This document shows positions 6,323 to 12,485 of a DNA stretch of 12,485 nucleotides, piece by piece. The stretch spans positions 1-12,485 of the forward strand of contig JAZUHB010000105.1 in assembly GCA_045641505.1 (NCBI GenBank), written 5' to 3'. The first letter of the stretch is position 1, and each line of letters starts with the position of its first letter. The notes under the pieces are model-generated. The model ran no database searches. It was not told the DNA's origin and was given only the letters and a program-made list of their open reading frames with translations. The DNA comes from JAZQNF01 sp045641505 (GTDB lineage Bacteria; Bacillota; Clostridia; Lachnospirales; Bianqueaceae). Made by a program: the position numbers and the translations under genes.

Positions 6323-7513
6323 TCACCGGTAGATCTCCGCGAGGCCCCCGTGAGAGGTCTCCCGGTATTTCTCGTTCAGGTCCTTGCCGGTGCGGTACAT
6401 GGTGGCGATCACGTCGTCGAAGGCGATCTTCCGGGTCTCGTAGAGGAAACGGGAGAGGTTCACGGAGGTGATGGCGCGCATCGCGGCGACGGCGTTCCGC
6501 TCGATCCAGGGGATCTGCACCAGGCCGCGGACGGGGTCGCAGGTGAGGCCCAGGTTGTGCTCCATCGCGATCTCGGCGGCGTACTCGATCTGCCGCGAGT
6601 TGAGGCCGAAGAGGCAGGCGAGACCGCCGGCGGCCATCGAGCAGGCGCTGCCGATCTCGGCCTGGCAGCCGCACTCCGCGCCGGAGATACTCGCGTTGGT
6701 GCGGATCACGTTGCCCAGAAGGCCCGCCACGGCCAGCGCGTCCAGGATCTCGGCACGGGGGAAGCCCCGGTCATGCGACATGTAGTAGAAGATGGCCGGA
6801 ATGACGCCGCACGCGCCGCAGGTGGGCGCGGTGACCACCACGTGCTCGTCCGCGTTCTCCTCGCAGGAGGCATAGGCGTAGGCGGAGATCAGGCGGTTCA
6901 TCGTGACGTCGCTCGACTCGTTGTAGCAGCGCTTGCCGAGGAGAGCCTTCGCCTTGCGGGAAAGATTCAGCCCGCCGGGCAGGACGCCCTCGGCGGCGAG
7001 GCCGCGCTCCACGGCGTCCTCCATCGCGGTCCAGATCTCATCGAGATAGGTCCAGAGGCCGTCGCCCTCGCGGTCGCGGATGAGCTCGACCAGCGTCCGG
7101 CCCTCGAGATCGGCGGAGGCCAGGATCTCGGTGAAGTTCCGCTCGGGGTAGACCTCGCGCTCCTCCTCGGAGGCTTCGCCGAGGATGCGGAGCGAGCCGC
7201 CGCCCACGGAAAGGATCACGGTCTCGTCGAGGAGCTTCCCGTCGCGGAAGGCGCGGAAGCGCATCGTGTTAGGGTGGGGCAGGTTCGCCGCGGTCCGGTC
7301 GGTCGTTACGATCGCGCCGGGCAGCGCCGCGCAGATAGCCTTGCCGGTGGAATGTCCCTCGCCGGTGGCCGCCAGAGAGCCGTAGAGAGTGATCTCATAG
7401 CGCTCGGCGTCGGGGAAGCGCTTCGCGTAGAGCTTCGCCGCGCTGTAGGGGCCGACGGTATGGGAGCTGGAGGGGCCGTTGCCGACCTTGTAGACACTTT
7501 TGATGCTGACCAT
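6323..7513 (-). CDS. sdaA: L-serine dehydratase, iron-sulphur type, single chain
   Basis: Deaminates L-serine to pyruvate and ammonia using an oxygen-sensitive [4Fe-4S] cluster in the cytoplasm. It has 396 residues, with the beta-type domain first (PSSSHTVGP near the N-terminus, GSLAATGEGHSTGKA) and the alpha-type domain after it, as in the E. coli single-chain enzymes of about 455 residues. The alpha domain shows APTCGACG (C232, C235) and AECGCQAEIGSAC (C281, C283, C291), followed by SMAAGG and CDPVRGLVQIPW, all typical of the family. The ATG is preceded by AAAGGA at a good distance. It lies 73 bases after the phosphodiester-glycosidase gene, in the same direction, with a long hairpin in the gap, so expression may be tuned separately within the operon. 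The terminal STG in place of a more usual GTD in the GHxT motif is a small oddity. Confidence 0.93.
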   Translation of the reverse strand: MVSIKSVYKVGNGPSSSHTVGPYSAAKLYAKRFPDAERYEITLYGSLAATGEGHSTGKAICAALPGAIVTTDRTAANLPHPNTMRFRAFRDGKLLDETVILSVGGGSLRILGEASEEEREVYPERNFTEILASADLEGRTLVELIRDREGDGLWTYLDEIWTAMEDAVERGLAAEGVLPGGLNLSRKAKALLGKRCYNESSDVTMNRLISAYAYASCEENADEHVVVTAPTCGACGVIPAIFYYMSHDRGFPRAEILDALAVAGLLGNVIRTNASISGAECGCQAEIGSACSMAAGGLACLFGLNSRQIEYAAEIAMEHNLGLTCDPVRGLVQIPWIERNAVAAMRAITSVNLSRFLYETRKIAFDDVIATMYRTGKDLNEKYRETSHGGLAEIYR

Positions 7514-7533
7514 GGTTAATTCCTTTGCTGAGA

Positions 7534-7567
7534 AGATTCGGCTTGAAATGAGATTCGGCTTGAAATG
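7534..7567. repeat. 17-bp perfect tandem repeat upstream of the serine dehydratase gene
   Basis: AGATTCGGCTTGAAATG occurs at 7534-7550 and again at 7551-7567, followed by AGA, the start of a third unit. The copies are identical. The second copy contains one arm of the long hairpin at 7559-7596. The repeat starts 20 bases upstream of the serine dehydratase ATG. Confidence 0.9.
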
Positions 7568-7596
7568 AGACTCCCGACAGGGAAGCTCATCTCAAG
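7559..7596 (-). promoter_or_regulatory. Long intercistronic hairpin overlapping the glycosidase stop codon
   Basis: Bases 7559-7569 pair with 7586-7596 (11 pairs, one of them G-U in the minus-strand RNA). Two weak positions follow, then TCCC (7572-7575) pairs with GGGA (7580-7583) around a four-base loop. The 5' arm in the minus-strand transcript contains the TGA stop of the upstream gene (7587-7589). No U-run follows, so this is not a standard terminator; it could be an mRNA processing or stability element, or an attenuator for sdaA. The 3' arm sequence is repeated 17 bases further on. Confidence 0.5.
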
Positions 7597-8852
7597 ACGA
7601 TGCATGTCGGAACCGGACGCTCCGATTCGCTGTTGTCGCTGAAGTTCCGGTCGGAAATGAGGAGCGAGCGCACGCCGTCCACGAGAAGCTGGGAGGAGCC
7701 GCCGCCGTCCAGGTTGACGCAGTTCGGAAGGCCCAGGTCCTCCGCGATGAGCGCCATCTCGTAGAGGGTGGCGCCGCAGCTGTCGCGGCCCGGTTCGTAC
7801 CCGGTCTTCGGCTTGCCCTCGGCCCAGAGGAGCACGGGGCGGCCGTCCGCCGTGGCGCCGATCGCGCTGCGGGGCGCCCGGTCCTTCGCGTATTTCTTCG
7901 GATAATTGCTGGGCGGGGTCTGCACCTCGCCGGGCTTGAAAAGGTGGTAGTACGGGACCTTGAAATCGAGCGTTTTCTCACCGTTTACCGTCGCGCTCGA
8001 GCCCACCTGGACGCCGAACAGGACGTCCTCCATGCCGCGGTAGACGACGGGGTCGCCGGGCCGGAGATCCGTCCGCTCCGTACTGATCACGAAGCCGGAG
8101 GAAGGGATCCGGGTGCCGCCGCCGGGACGGACCGCGACGATCCGGTCGCCCACGATCACGACGTCGGTCTTGTTGTTCCGCGGCGTCCGCCGGCGGTCAG
8201 GCCGCTCGTAGATCTCGCCGGGGATCCCGGTGTCGAGCTCGGAAAGCTCGGCCTTCCGCACGGTCACGCTCCCGTCGCGCCGGACCAGCAGCGCCTCCCG
8301 ATGGAACAGCGGCGGGCAGAGGACCCTGCCGCCCTCCACGCAAAGGCCGAGGGGCGTGCCGTAGACGTCATAGGGCGAGTCCACGTCGAAGAGGTCGAAC
8401 ATGAAGAAGGACGCGTTGATGATTGCCTCCCCCTTCTCGCCGCTCGGGAAGCCGATGCGGTCATAGGGCATGAACTTCACGGCGAAGGGATTCTTCCCGC
8501 GGACGGTGTCGAGGCAGCCGAGCTCCTCGAGCTGCGCGAGAAAGGCCTTTCCCTCGGGCTTACGGTGATTTTTCTTCAGGAAGCGGACCGCGGCGAGCTC
8601 CCGGCTGCCGAGGCCGTCGGTCGGAAAAGGCAGCTCCAGACCGTCCGGCAGGTAGAAAACGTAGAGCTTTCCGAACAGGAAGGGCACCCGCGCCACGAAG
8701 AAATCACGGTAAATCGACGCGATATGGCGGATTGCCTCGGGCGTGGTCCGGGGCCGGACGAAGCCGAGATGTTCGAAGCTGTCGGCGTAGACCGCGTGGA
8801 TGCGCTGGATCTCGCCGTTCTCATAGGTATAGGTCTTCAGCAGGCTTTCCAT
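7587..8852 (-). CDS. Phosphodiester glycosidase (NAGPA-domain) family protein
   Basis: 421 residues. The C-terminal two thirds match the NAGPA fold named after N-acetylglucosamine-1-phosphodiester alpha-N-acetylglucosaminidase: INASFFMF (about 145-152) then GTPLGLCVEGGRV, later SAIGATADGRPVLLWAEG, TLYEMALIAEDLGLPNC, and the hallmark NLDGGGSSQLLVDG with DGGGSS at 382-387. Family members cleave sugar-phosphate or related glycosidic bonds, often in cell-wall or exopolysaccharide metabolism. The first 140 or so residues are not recognised. No signal peptide or lipobox is visible, unlike many bacterial relatives, so a cytoplasmic site is likely. ATG at 8850-8852 is preceded by AAGGGAG seven bases upstream. 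It follows a 33-codon ORF by 12 bases within the right-hand operon. The substrate is unknown. Confidence 0.85.
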   Translation of the reverse strand: MESLLKTYTYENGEIQRIHAVYADSFEHLGFVRPRTTPEAIRHIASIYRDFFVARVPFLFGKLYVFYLPDGLELPFPTDGLGSRELAAVRFLKKNHRKPEGKAFLAQLEELGCLDTVRGKNPFAVKFMPYDRIGFPSGEKGEAIINASFFMFDLFDVDSPYDVYGTPLGLCVEGGRVLCPPLFHREALLVRRDGSVTVRKAELSELDTGIPGEIYERPDRRRTPRNNKTDVVIVGDRIVAVRPGGGTRIPSSGFVISTERTDLRPGDPVVYRGMEDVLFGVQVGSSATVNGEKTLDFKVPYYHLFKPGEVQTPPSNYPKKYAKDRAPRSAIGATADGRPVLLWAEGKPKTGYEPGRDSCGATLYEMALIAEDLGLPNCVNLDGGGSSQLLVDGVRSLLISDRNFSDNSESERPVPTCIVLR

Positions 8853-8864
8853 GGTGAGCTCCCT

Positions 8865-8966
8865 TCAGAGGATCGAGGTCGCGAGCAGCGCCATCAGGTC
8901 CGCGCGGCTCAAAGCGCCGTCGAAGGTATAGAGGATGGGCCCGCAAAAGCGGCGTACGTATGCCAT
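8865..8966 (-). CDS. Small 33-residue ORF in the operon
   Basis: ATG at 8964-8966, TGA at 8865-8867; the peptide starts MAYVRRFCGPILYTFDG and ends ADLMALLATSIL. A strong GGGGAGG (8976-8982) lies nine bases before the ATG. The ORF fills the gap between the URO-D-like gene (stop at 8986) and the glycosidase gene (ATG 8852) almost exactly, 19 bases after the first and 12 before the second. The second half is amphipathic or hydrophobic. I recognise no family. It could be a true small protein, a translational-coupling leader for the glycosidase gene, or the decayed end of a longer gene. Confidence 0.45.
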   Translation of the reverse strand: MAYVRRFCGPILYTFDGALSRADLMALLATSIL

Positions 8967-8985
8967 GCTGCCGTTCCTCCCCGCG

Positions 8986-9957
8986 TTATTCTCTCGCCAG
9001 ACGGTAGATCAGATCGTAGGCGAACTCCAGGTCGTCCATCGAGCAGTGGGCCTGCACGAAATGGGTGGTGCAGACAGCCCAGCGCTTGCCGCGGAGCAGC
9101 CCGAAGACCCGGCGGATCTCCGCCTCCAGCTCCTCCCGTCCCAGGATGCCCAGGGCGTTCTGGATGTTGATGCCGCCGAGGATCGCGAACTTGTCCTGAT
9201 ACTTCTCGAAATAGAGGTCATAGGGCATGTTCGCGTTTTCCTGCCAGGGGTGGACCAGGTCGAAGCCGAGCTCCTCCACGCCGTCCAGCACCCGCGCGAT
9301 GCAGCCGTCGGAGTGCAGACTGCAGAAGCAGCCGGCCTCGTGCGCCGCGTCCACGATCCGCTTGATGAAGGGGAAGATCATCTCCCGCCACATCTTCGGG
9401 CTGATCAGGAGGTCCTTCTGGGAGCCCCAGTCGTCGGAGATGTGGATCATGTCCACGCCGCAGGCCGCGCAGTGCTTCACGTACGAGACGGCCCAGCGGG
9501 TCTGGCGCTCGTAGATCTCCATCAGCTCGTCCTTGTAGAGGATCAGGTACATCAGATGGTTCTGGATGCCGAAAACGTCGTTGAACTGCTCCAGGATGCC
9601 GGGCGTCTGGATGTAGCAGAAACGCTCGTGCTGCGCCTTGTAGAAGGCGACGTCGGCCCGGACGCGGGAATAGTCCGCGGTCTCCGGATCGGTCCAGACC
9701 TCCGGATGGTCGAGCAGGATGTCCGGCGTGAACTCCTCCGCGGAGCTCCGGAGCGCCTCCAGCTTTTCCTTGTCGAAGGGCTGGGGGCCGGAGAAGAGGT
9801 GGACCAGGTCGAATTCGTATTTCTGCTCGAAGGCGTCCAGCGAGCCGTAGCGCTCCCGGATCGGCGCCTCCAGGTTTTCGATCAGCCAGCCGTAGATGGG
9901 CTGCCGGTCATAGGGCTTGCCCAGAAGCATGTTCGTAACTCGCTCGGTGCTGTTCAT
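8986..9957 (-). CDS. Uroporphyrinogen decarboxylase (URO-D) family protein, methyltransferase-like
   Basis: 323 residues with the TIM-barrel layout of the URO-D/MtaA/CmuA superfamily: the N-terminal MNSTERVTNMLLGKPYDRQP typical of these proteins, DMIHISDDWGSQKDLLISP in the middle, HSDGC (H215, C219), LGGINIQNALG and a C-terminal CTTHFVQAHC (C296, H299, H304, C305). Superfamily members either decarboxylate uroporphyrinogen or move methyl groups between corrinoid proteins and a thiol using zinc. The classical HxC zinc pair is not present in simple form; HSDGC is the nearest match. The gene overlaps the upstream paralogue by ATGA (9954-9957), so the two are probably made in equal amounts and may work together. 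No heme genes or corrinoid protein are visible nearby. Methyl transfer or demethylation is therefore more likely than heme synthesis, but this is inference. Confidence 0.85.
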   Translation of the reverse strand: MNSTERVTNMLLGKPYDRQPIYGWLIENLEAPIRERYGSLDAFEQKYEFDLVHLFSGPQPFDKEKLEALRSSAEEFTPDILLDHPEVWTDPETADYSRVRADVAFYKAQHERFCYIQTPGILEQFNDVFGIQNHLMYLILYKDELMEIYERQTRWAVSYVKHCAACGVDMIHISDDWGSQKDLLISPKMWREMIFPFIKRIVDAAHEAGCFCSLHSDGCIARVLDGVEELGFDLVHPWQENANMPYDLYFEKYQDKFAILGGINIQNALGILGREELEAEIRRVFGLLRGKRWAVCTTHFVQAHCSMDDLEFAYDLIYRLARE

Positions 9958-10958
9958 AAGGACTCCTTTCCGGCGCGGTATTCACGCGCCGCGGCAAAGA
10001 ACGCGGCGACATTGTCCCAGGACGTGCGGGGCGGCAGATCGCAGCCCGAAGAGAGCACGAAGCCGGGATAGCGCGCGGCTTTTCCGCAAAGGTCAAGGAC
10101 CGCTGTCCGCATCGAATCGGGCGTGCCGCCGACGAATTCCTTCACCGGCGAGATATTGCCCATCACGACCGTGTCCGGTCCCATTTTTTCCATCATTTCA
10201 CAGAGATCGACCGCGTCGCCGAAATGGTAGGCGTCCGCGCCGAGCGTCCGCAGCGATTCCGTCATGAAGGGGGTGTTGGGCCCGCAGTCATGGACGATCA
10301 CCGCGAAGCCCTCGCCGCGCACGGCCGCGATCAGCTCGCGCAGATACGGCGCGGAGAACTTCTCCTCGAGCTTCGGCGAAAGCAGCCCGGCCATGGGCTC
10401 GGCGATGACCAGCCCGTCCGCGCCCGCTTCCCGGAAGGCCCGGGCGTAGGCGGTCAGGAAGGCAGTCGTTTTCTCCAGCGTGATCCGGACCGTGTCCGGC
10501 TCGGCCAGGCAGTTCATCATGATCTCGGAGACGCCCATCAGGCGGCCGGCCAGGGAGAACGGGCCGATGATGCCGGCCAGGAGCGGACGGTCGGTGAGGC
10601 GCGCCTTCGCGAGCCGCGCGGCCTCGACGTAGAGCCCGGTCCGGCCCGCGCCTACCTCCGGCACGGCCAGGGCCTTGGCGTCCTCTTCTTCCTCGATCAG
10701 GGTGCCGACGACGGTCGGGACCTCGTTCTCGCCGCCGGTCACGGCGCAGCCGAAGGCCTCGGCCTCCACCGAGAGGTCCATCACCGTAACGGCCGCCGCC
10801 GCGTCGGTGCGGGCCGCGACCGCGCAGATTCCCTCCGCCTGGCGGACCGCGTCATGGGTCAGCTCCCGGACGCTCGCGCCGGTCAGCTGCACGGACGGGA
10901 AGGATAGGAGCGGAAGGGGCTTCCCCGAAGCGGGAAGCTCGCGGATCCAGTCATTCAT
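9954..10958 (-). CDS. URO-D family protein, MtaA/CmuA-like methyltransferase
   Basis: 334 residues. Motifs seen are DAAAAVTVMDLSVEAEAFG, LLAGIIGPFSLAGRLMG, EAGADGLVIAEPMAGLLSP, IVHDCGPN (H223, C225), YHFGDAVDL, VVMGNISP and LSSGCDLPP (C306). The H-x-C plus distant Cys set is the zinc/thiol-activating site of methylcobamide:thiol methyltransferases such as MtaA, so a corrinoid-linked methyl transfer role is likely; the donor and acceptor are unknown. It has GAGG eight bases before the ATG at 10956-10958. It shares ATGA with the following paralogue and follows the GH31 gene by 51 bases. Uroporphyrinogen decarboxylase proper is less likely because of the Cys motif. Confidence 0.88.
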   Translation of the reverse strand: MNDWIRELPASGKPLPLLSFPSVQLTGASVRELTHDAVRQAEGICAVAARTDAAAAVTVMDLSVEAEAFGCAVTGGENEVPTVVGTLIEEEEDAKALAVPEVGAGRTGLYVEAARLAKARLTDRPLLAGIIGPFSLAGRLMGVSEIMMNCLAEPDTVRITLEKTTAFLTAYARAFREAGADGLVIAEPMAGLLSPKLEEKFSAPYLRELIAAVRGEGFAVIVHDCGPNTPFMTESLRTLGADAYHFGDAVDLCEMMEKMGPDTVVMGNISPVKEFVGGTPDSMRTAVLDLCGKAARYPGFVLSSGCDLPPRTSWDNVAAFFAAAREYRAGKESL

Positions 10959-10968
10959 ATCAAATACC

Positions 10969-10980
10969 TCGGATATCCGA
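10969..10980. promoter_or_regulatory. 12-bp palindrome in the short gap before the URO-D-like genes
   Basis: TCGGATATCCGA is a perfect palindrome between the GH31 stop (11010) and the URO-D-like ATG (10958), touching the GAGG ribosome site on its left. An imperfect copy, CCGATATTCGG, follows from 10977. It could be a protein-binding site or chance. Confidence 0.25.
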
Positions 10981-11009
10981 TATTCGGCGAGCCCGGCGGG
11001 CCGCCGTGT

Positions 11010-12485
11010 TTACCTGATTCTCCGGAACCAGAGAAGCGTCTCCAAAGGCGCGGGAAGAAGGTACTTTCTCCGCCCCTCGTAGATCCTGCCTTCGGCGTCG
11101 GTCCAGCGGCCGGCGGGGAAGACGACCTCGCGCTCCCGCGTTCCCTTCGTGATCACGGGCGCGGAGAGAATATCCTCGCCCAGCAGGAACTCGTCGTCGA
11201 TCTCCGCGAAGCCCTGATGGGGATCGGCGTACTCCAGCAGCCGCACCAGCGGCTCGCCGCTCCGCTCCGCCGCCTCCGCCAACCGGACGATCTCGTCCGC
11301 GAGCGAGCTGTGGAGCCGCGCCGCCTCGAGACAGAGACGGGCGTTTTCGGGCGTGAGCGCCTCCCAGGGCGCCCACGAAAACTGCATCATCGGAAACAGC
11401 GCGGAGCACTGGGCCATGCGGACGAAGAGCTCCTCATCCACCGTAAAGCCCGGCGTGACGCGGTTCTGCCACTCGCCGCCGCCCACCATGTCGGGGCAGA
11501 CGAAGGGGTGGCCGATCAGCCCGCAGACCGCGGCGCAGGGGATCAGCTCGCCGATGCCGTTGCCGGTCCAGCTGTGGTCCCGGTCGTGAAGACGCTGGAT
11601 CCCGTTCCGGCCGCCGCCGAAATACGTGTCCTTGAATTCGTGGAAGGCGTATCGGCGGCCGAACTCGTTCCAGGCGCGGTTGCGCTCGGCGGGGGTGCGG
11701 GCGCGGTCGACCCGGCCGTTTTGGCAGCAGACGTCGCCGTAGTGCTCCGTGGTGCCGCCGTCGAACTTGAAGCCGTCGATGCCGTATTCGTTCTGCAGCT
11801 TCGTGAGCTGCCGTTCCAGGAAGCGGCGGTTCACTTCGTCCGTCAGGTCGAGGATCGCGCTGACGCCATTCCACCAGCGTACCAGCGCCACCTCGCCCGT
11901 GTCGGTGCGAAGATACAGGCGCTCGGCCTCTCCGGGCTCGCTGCCGAGAAGCTTTCTCCGCGAGCGGACGTAGGCGGGCCCGTTCGGGCTCACGAAGGGC
12001 GTGACCCAGAGCATCACGCGGAATCCCAGCCGGTGGAGCTCCGCGACCATCGCCCCGGGGTCCGGAAAGCGGCTCCGGTCGAACTCCCAGGTCCCGTAGG
12101 CCGTGTGCTCCGTCCAGCCCTCGTCCAGGATGAAGATGCCGGGCTCGTAGCCGTTTCCGAGGATCTCGCGGGCGTAGCGGAGCACGCTTTCCTGCGTGGG
12201 ATCGTAGGTGAACTGGATCCAGGAATTGAACTGGGGAAGGCGGAAGAAATCCTTGCAAAGCGGGACGCCGTCGCAGGGGAAATGCCGCTTCTGCGCCAGA
12301 AGATAGGCCTCCCGCAGGGAAGCGGCCTCCTCGCTGAGGAGGAGCTCCTCCTCGCCCTCGAGCCGGAGCTCGCCGTCAAGCGCCTCGATCCGGAAGGGCC
12401 CGGCGCTGAACAGATAGCGGCCCTCGCTCGAGACGAAGAAGGGGGCGGTCTGGTTCAGCGCGCCCTCCCGCATGTCGAGGAGATA
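11010..12485 (-). CDS. Glycoside hydrolase family 31, MYORG-like subgroup, partial (5' end beyond right edge)
   Basis: An ATG at 12471-12473 gives 487 residues, but it has no Shine-Dalgarno site and the frame stays open to the window edge (four more codons), so the true start is probably outside. Residues below are counted from that ATG. The GH31 barrel shows FILDEGW, LHRLGFRVMLWVTPFVSPNGP, the nucleophile D238 in GIDGFKFDGG, DRDHSWTGNG (297-306) carrying the likely acid/base Asp, GLIGHPFVCPDMVGGGEW and LFPMMQFSWAPW, then a C-terminal beta domain. CPDMVGGG and the DRDxSW form recall the eukaryotic MYORG type, reported as an alpha-galactosidase, rather than standard alpha-glucosidases with WxGD. 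I infer an alpha-glycosidase acting on alpha-galactosides or related sugars, cytoplasmic in the part seen. It heads the visible right-hand operon. Confidence 0.9.
   Translation of the reverse strand, partial: YLLDMREGALNQTAPFFVSSEGRYLFSAGPFRIEALDGELRLEGEEELLLSEEAASLREAYLLAQKRHFPCDGVPLCKDFFRLPQFNSWIQFTYDPTQESVLRYAREILGNGYEPGIFILDEGWTEHTAYGTWEFDRSRFPDPGAMVAELHRLGFRVMLWVTPFVSPNGPAYVRSRRKLLGSEPGEAERLYLRTDTGEVALVRWWNGVSAILDLTDEVNRRFLERQLTKLQNEYGIDGFKFDGGTTEHYGDVCCQNGRVDRARTPAERNRAWNEFGRRYAFHEFKDTYFGGGRNGIQRLHDRDHSWTGNGIGELIPCAAVCGLIGHPFVCPDMVGGGEWQNRVTPGFTVDEELFVRMAQCSALFPMMQFSWAPWEALTPENARLCLEAARLHSSLADEIVRLAEAAERSGEPLVRLLEYADPHQGFAEIDDEFLLGEDILSAPVITKGTREREVVFPAGRWTDAEGRIYEGRRKYLLPAPLETLLWFRRIR

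Noticed and set aside
6306..6674. 122-codon Arg-rich minus frame across the sdaA end
   Set aside because: Out-of-frame shadow of the serine dehydratase 3' end, very rich in Arg and Pro, no ribosome site.
6350..7519. 389-codon plus-strand open frame opposite the serine dehydratase gene
   Set aside because: Antisense shadow of a clearly recognised enzyme; rich in Ala, Gly, Asp, His and Val with no domain.
7944..10071. Long plus-strand open frames (7944-9170 and 8935-10071)
   Set aside because: Antisense shadows of the phosphodiester glycosidase and URO-D-like genes; they cross real gene boundaries and lack ribosome sites.

Overview
The window comes from a high-GC anaerobic bacterium with strong Shine-Dalgarno sites and a Gram-positive-style surface protein. 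Its enzymes are an iron-sulphur serine dehydratase and corrinoid-methyltransferase-like proteins. This fits a gut or rumen Clostridia member (Oscillospirales or Christensenellales type), but the taxonomic call is inference and weak.

Left block (1-2628, minus): one very large open frame, 876 codons without a stop, running off the left edge. It encodes an N-terminally anchored surface protein with an acidic Ser/Glu stalk, four OB-fold-like repeats of about 105-111 residues, and two copies of an unnamed domain of about 155 residues joined by Ser/Glu/Pro linkers. A divergent promoter region (2629-2868) separates it from pgi (2869-4452, plus), a long-type glucose-6-phosphate isomerase with all catalytic residues visible.

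Middle block (about 4540-6310, minus): an AT-rich island squeezed between the 3' ends of pgi and the serine dehydratase gene. It reads as two tandem orphan toxin-tail/immunity cassettes. The first is a 5'-truncated tail with a DHDPAHVH motif (6079-6309) followed by a 137-aa partner (5654-6067). The second is a 5'-truncated HINT (intein-like) domain, then an in-frame TAA, then a toxin-like tail in the same frame (4963-5547), whose end overlaps a Cys-rich 102-aa partner gene (4662-4970). No intact toxin gene is present.

Right block (6323-12485, all minus): a closely spaced, probably co-transcribed series. It holds a GH31 glycosidase of the MYORG-like type (partial, runs off the right edge), two URO-D/MtaA-like proteins with a 4-bp overlap, a 33-codon ORF with a strong ribosome site, a phosphodiester glycosidase (NAGPA-domain) protein, and a single-chain [4Fe-4S] L-serine dehydratase. 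Between the last two lies a long hairpin whose 3' arm is duplicated by a 17-bp tandem repeat. The glycosidase pair suggests intracellular carbohydrate processing; how the URO-D-like pair and the serine dehydratase fit with it is not evident from the sequence.
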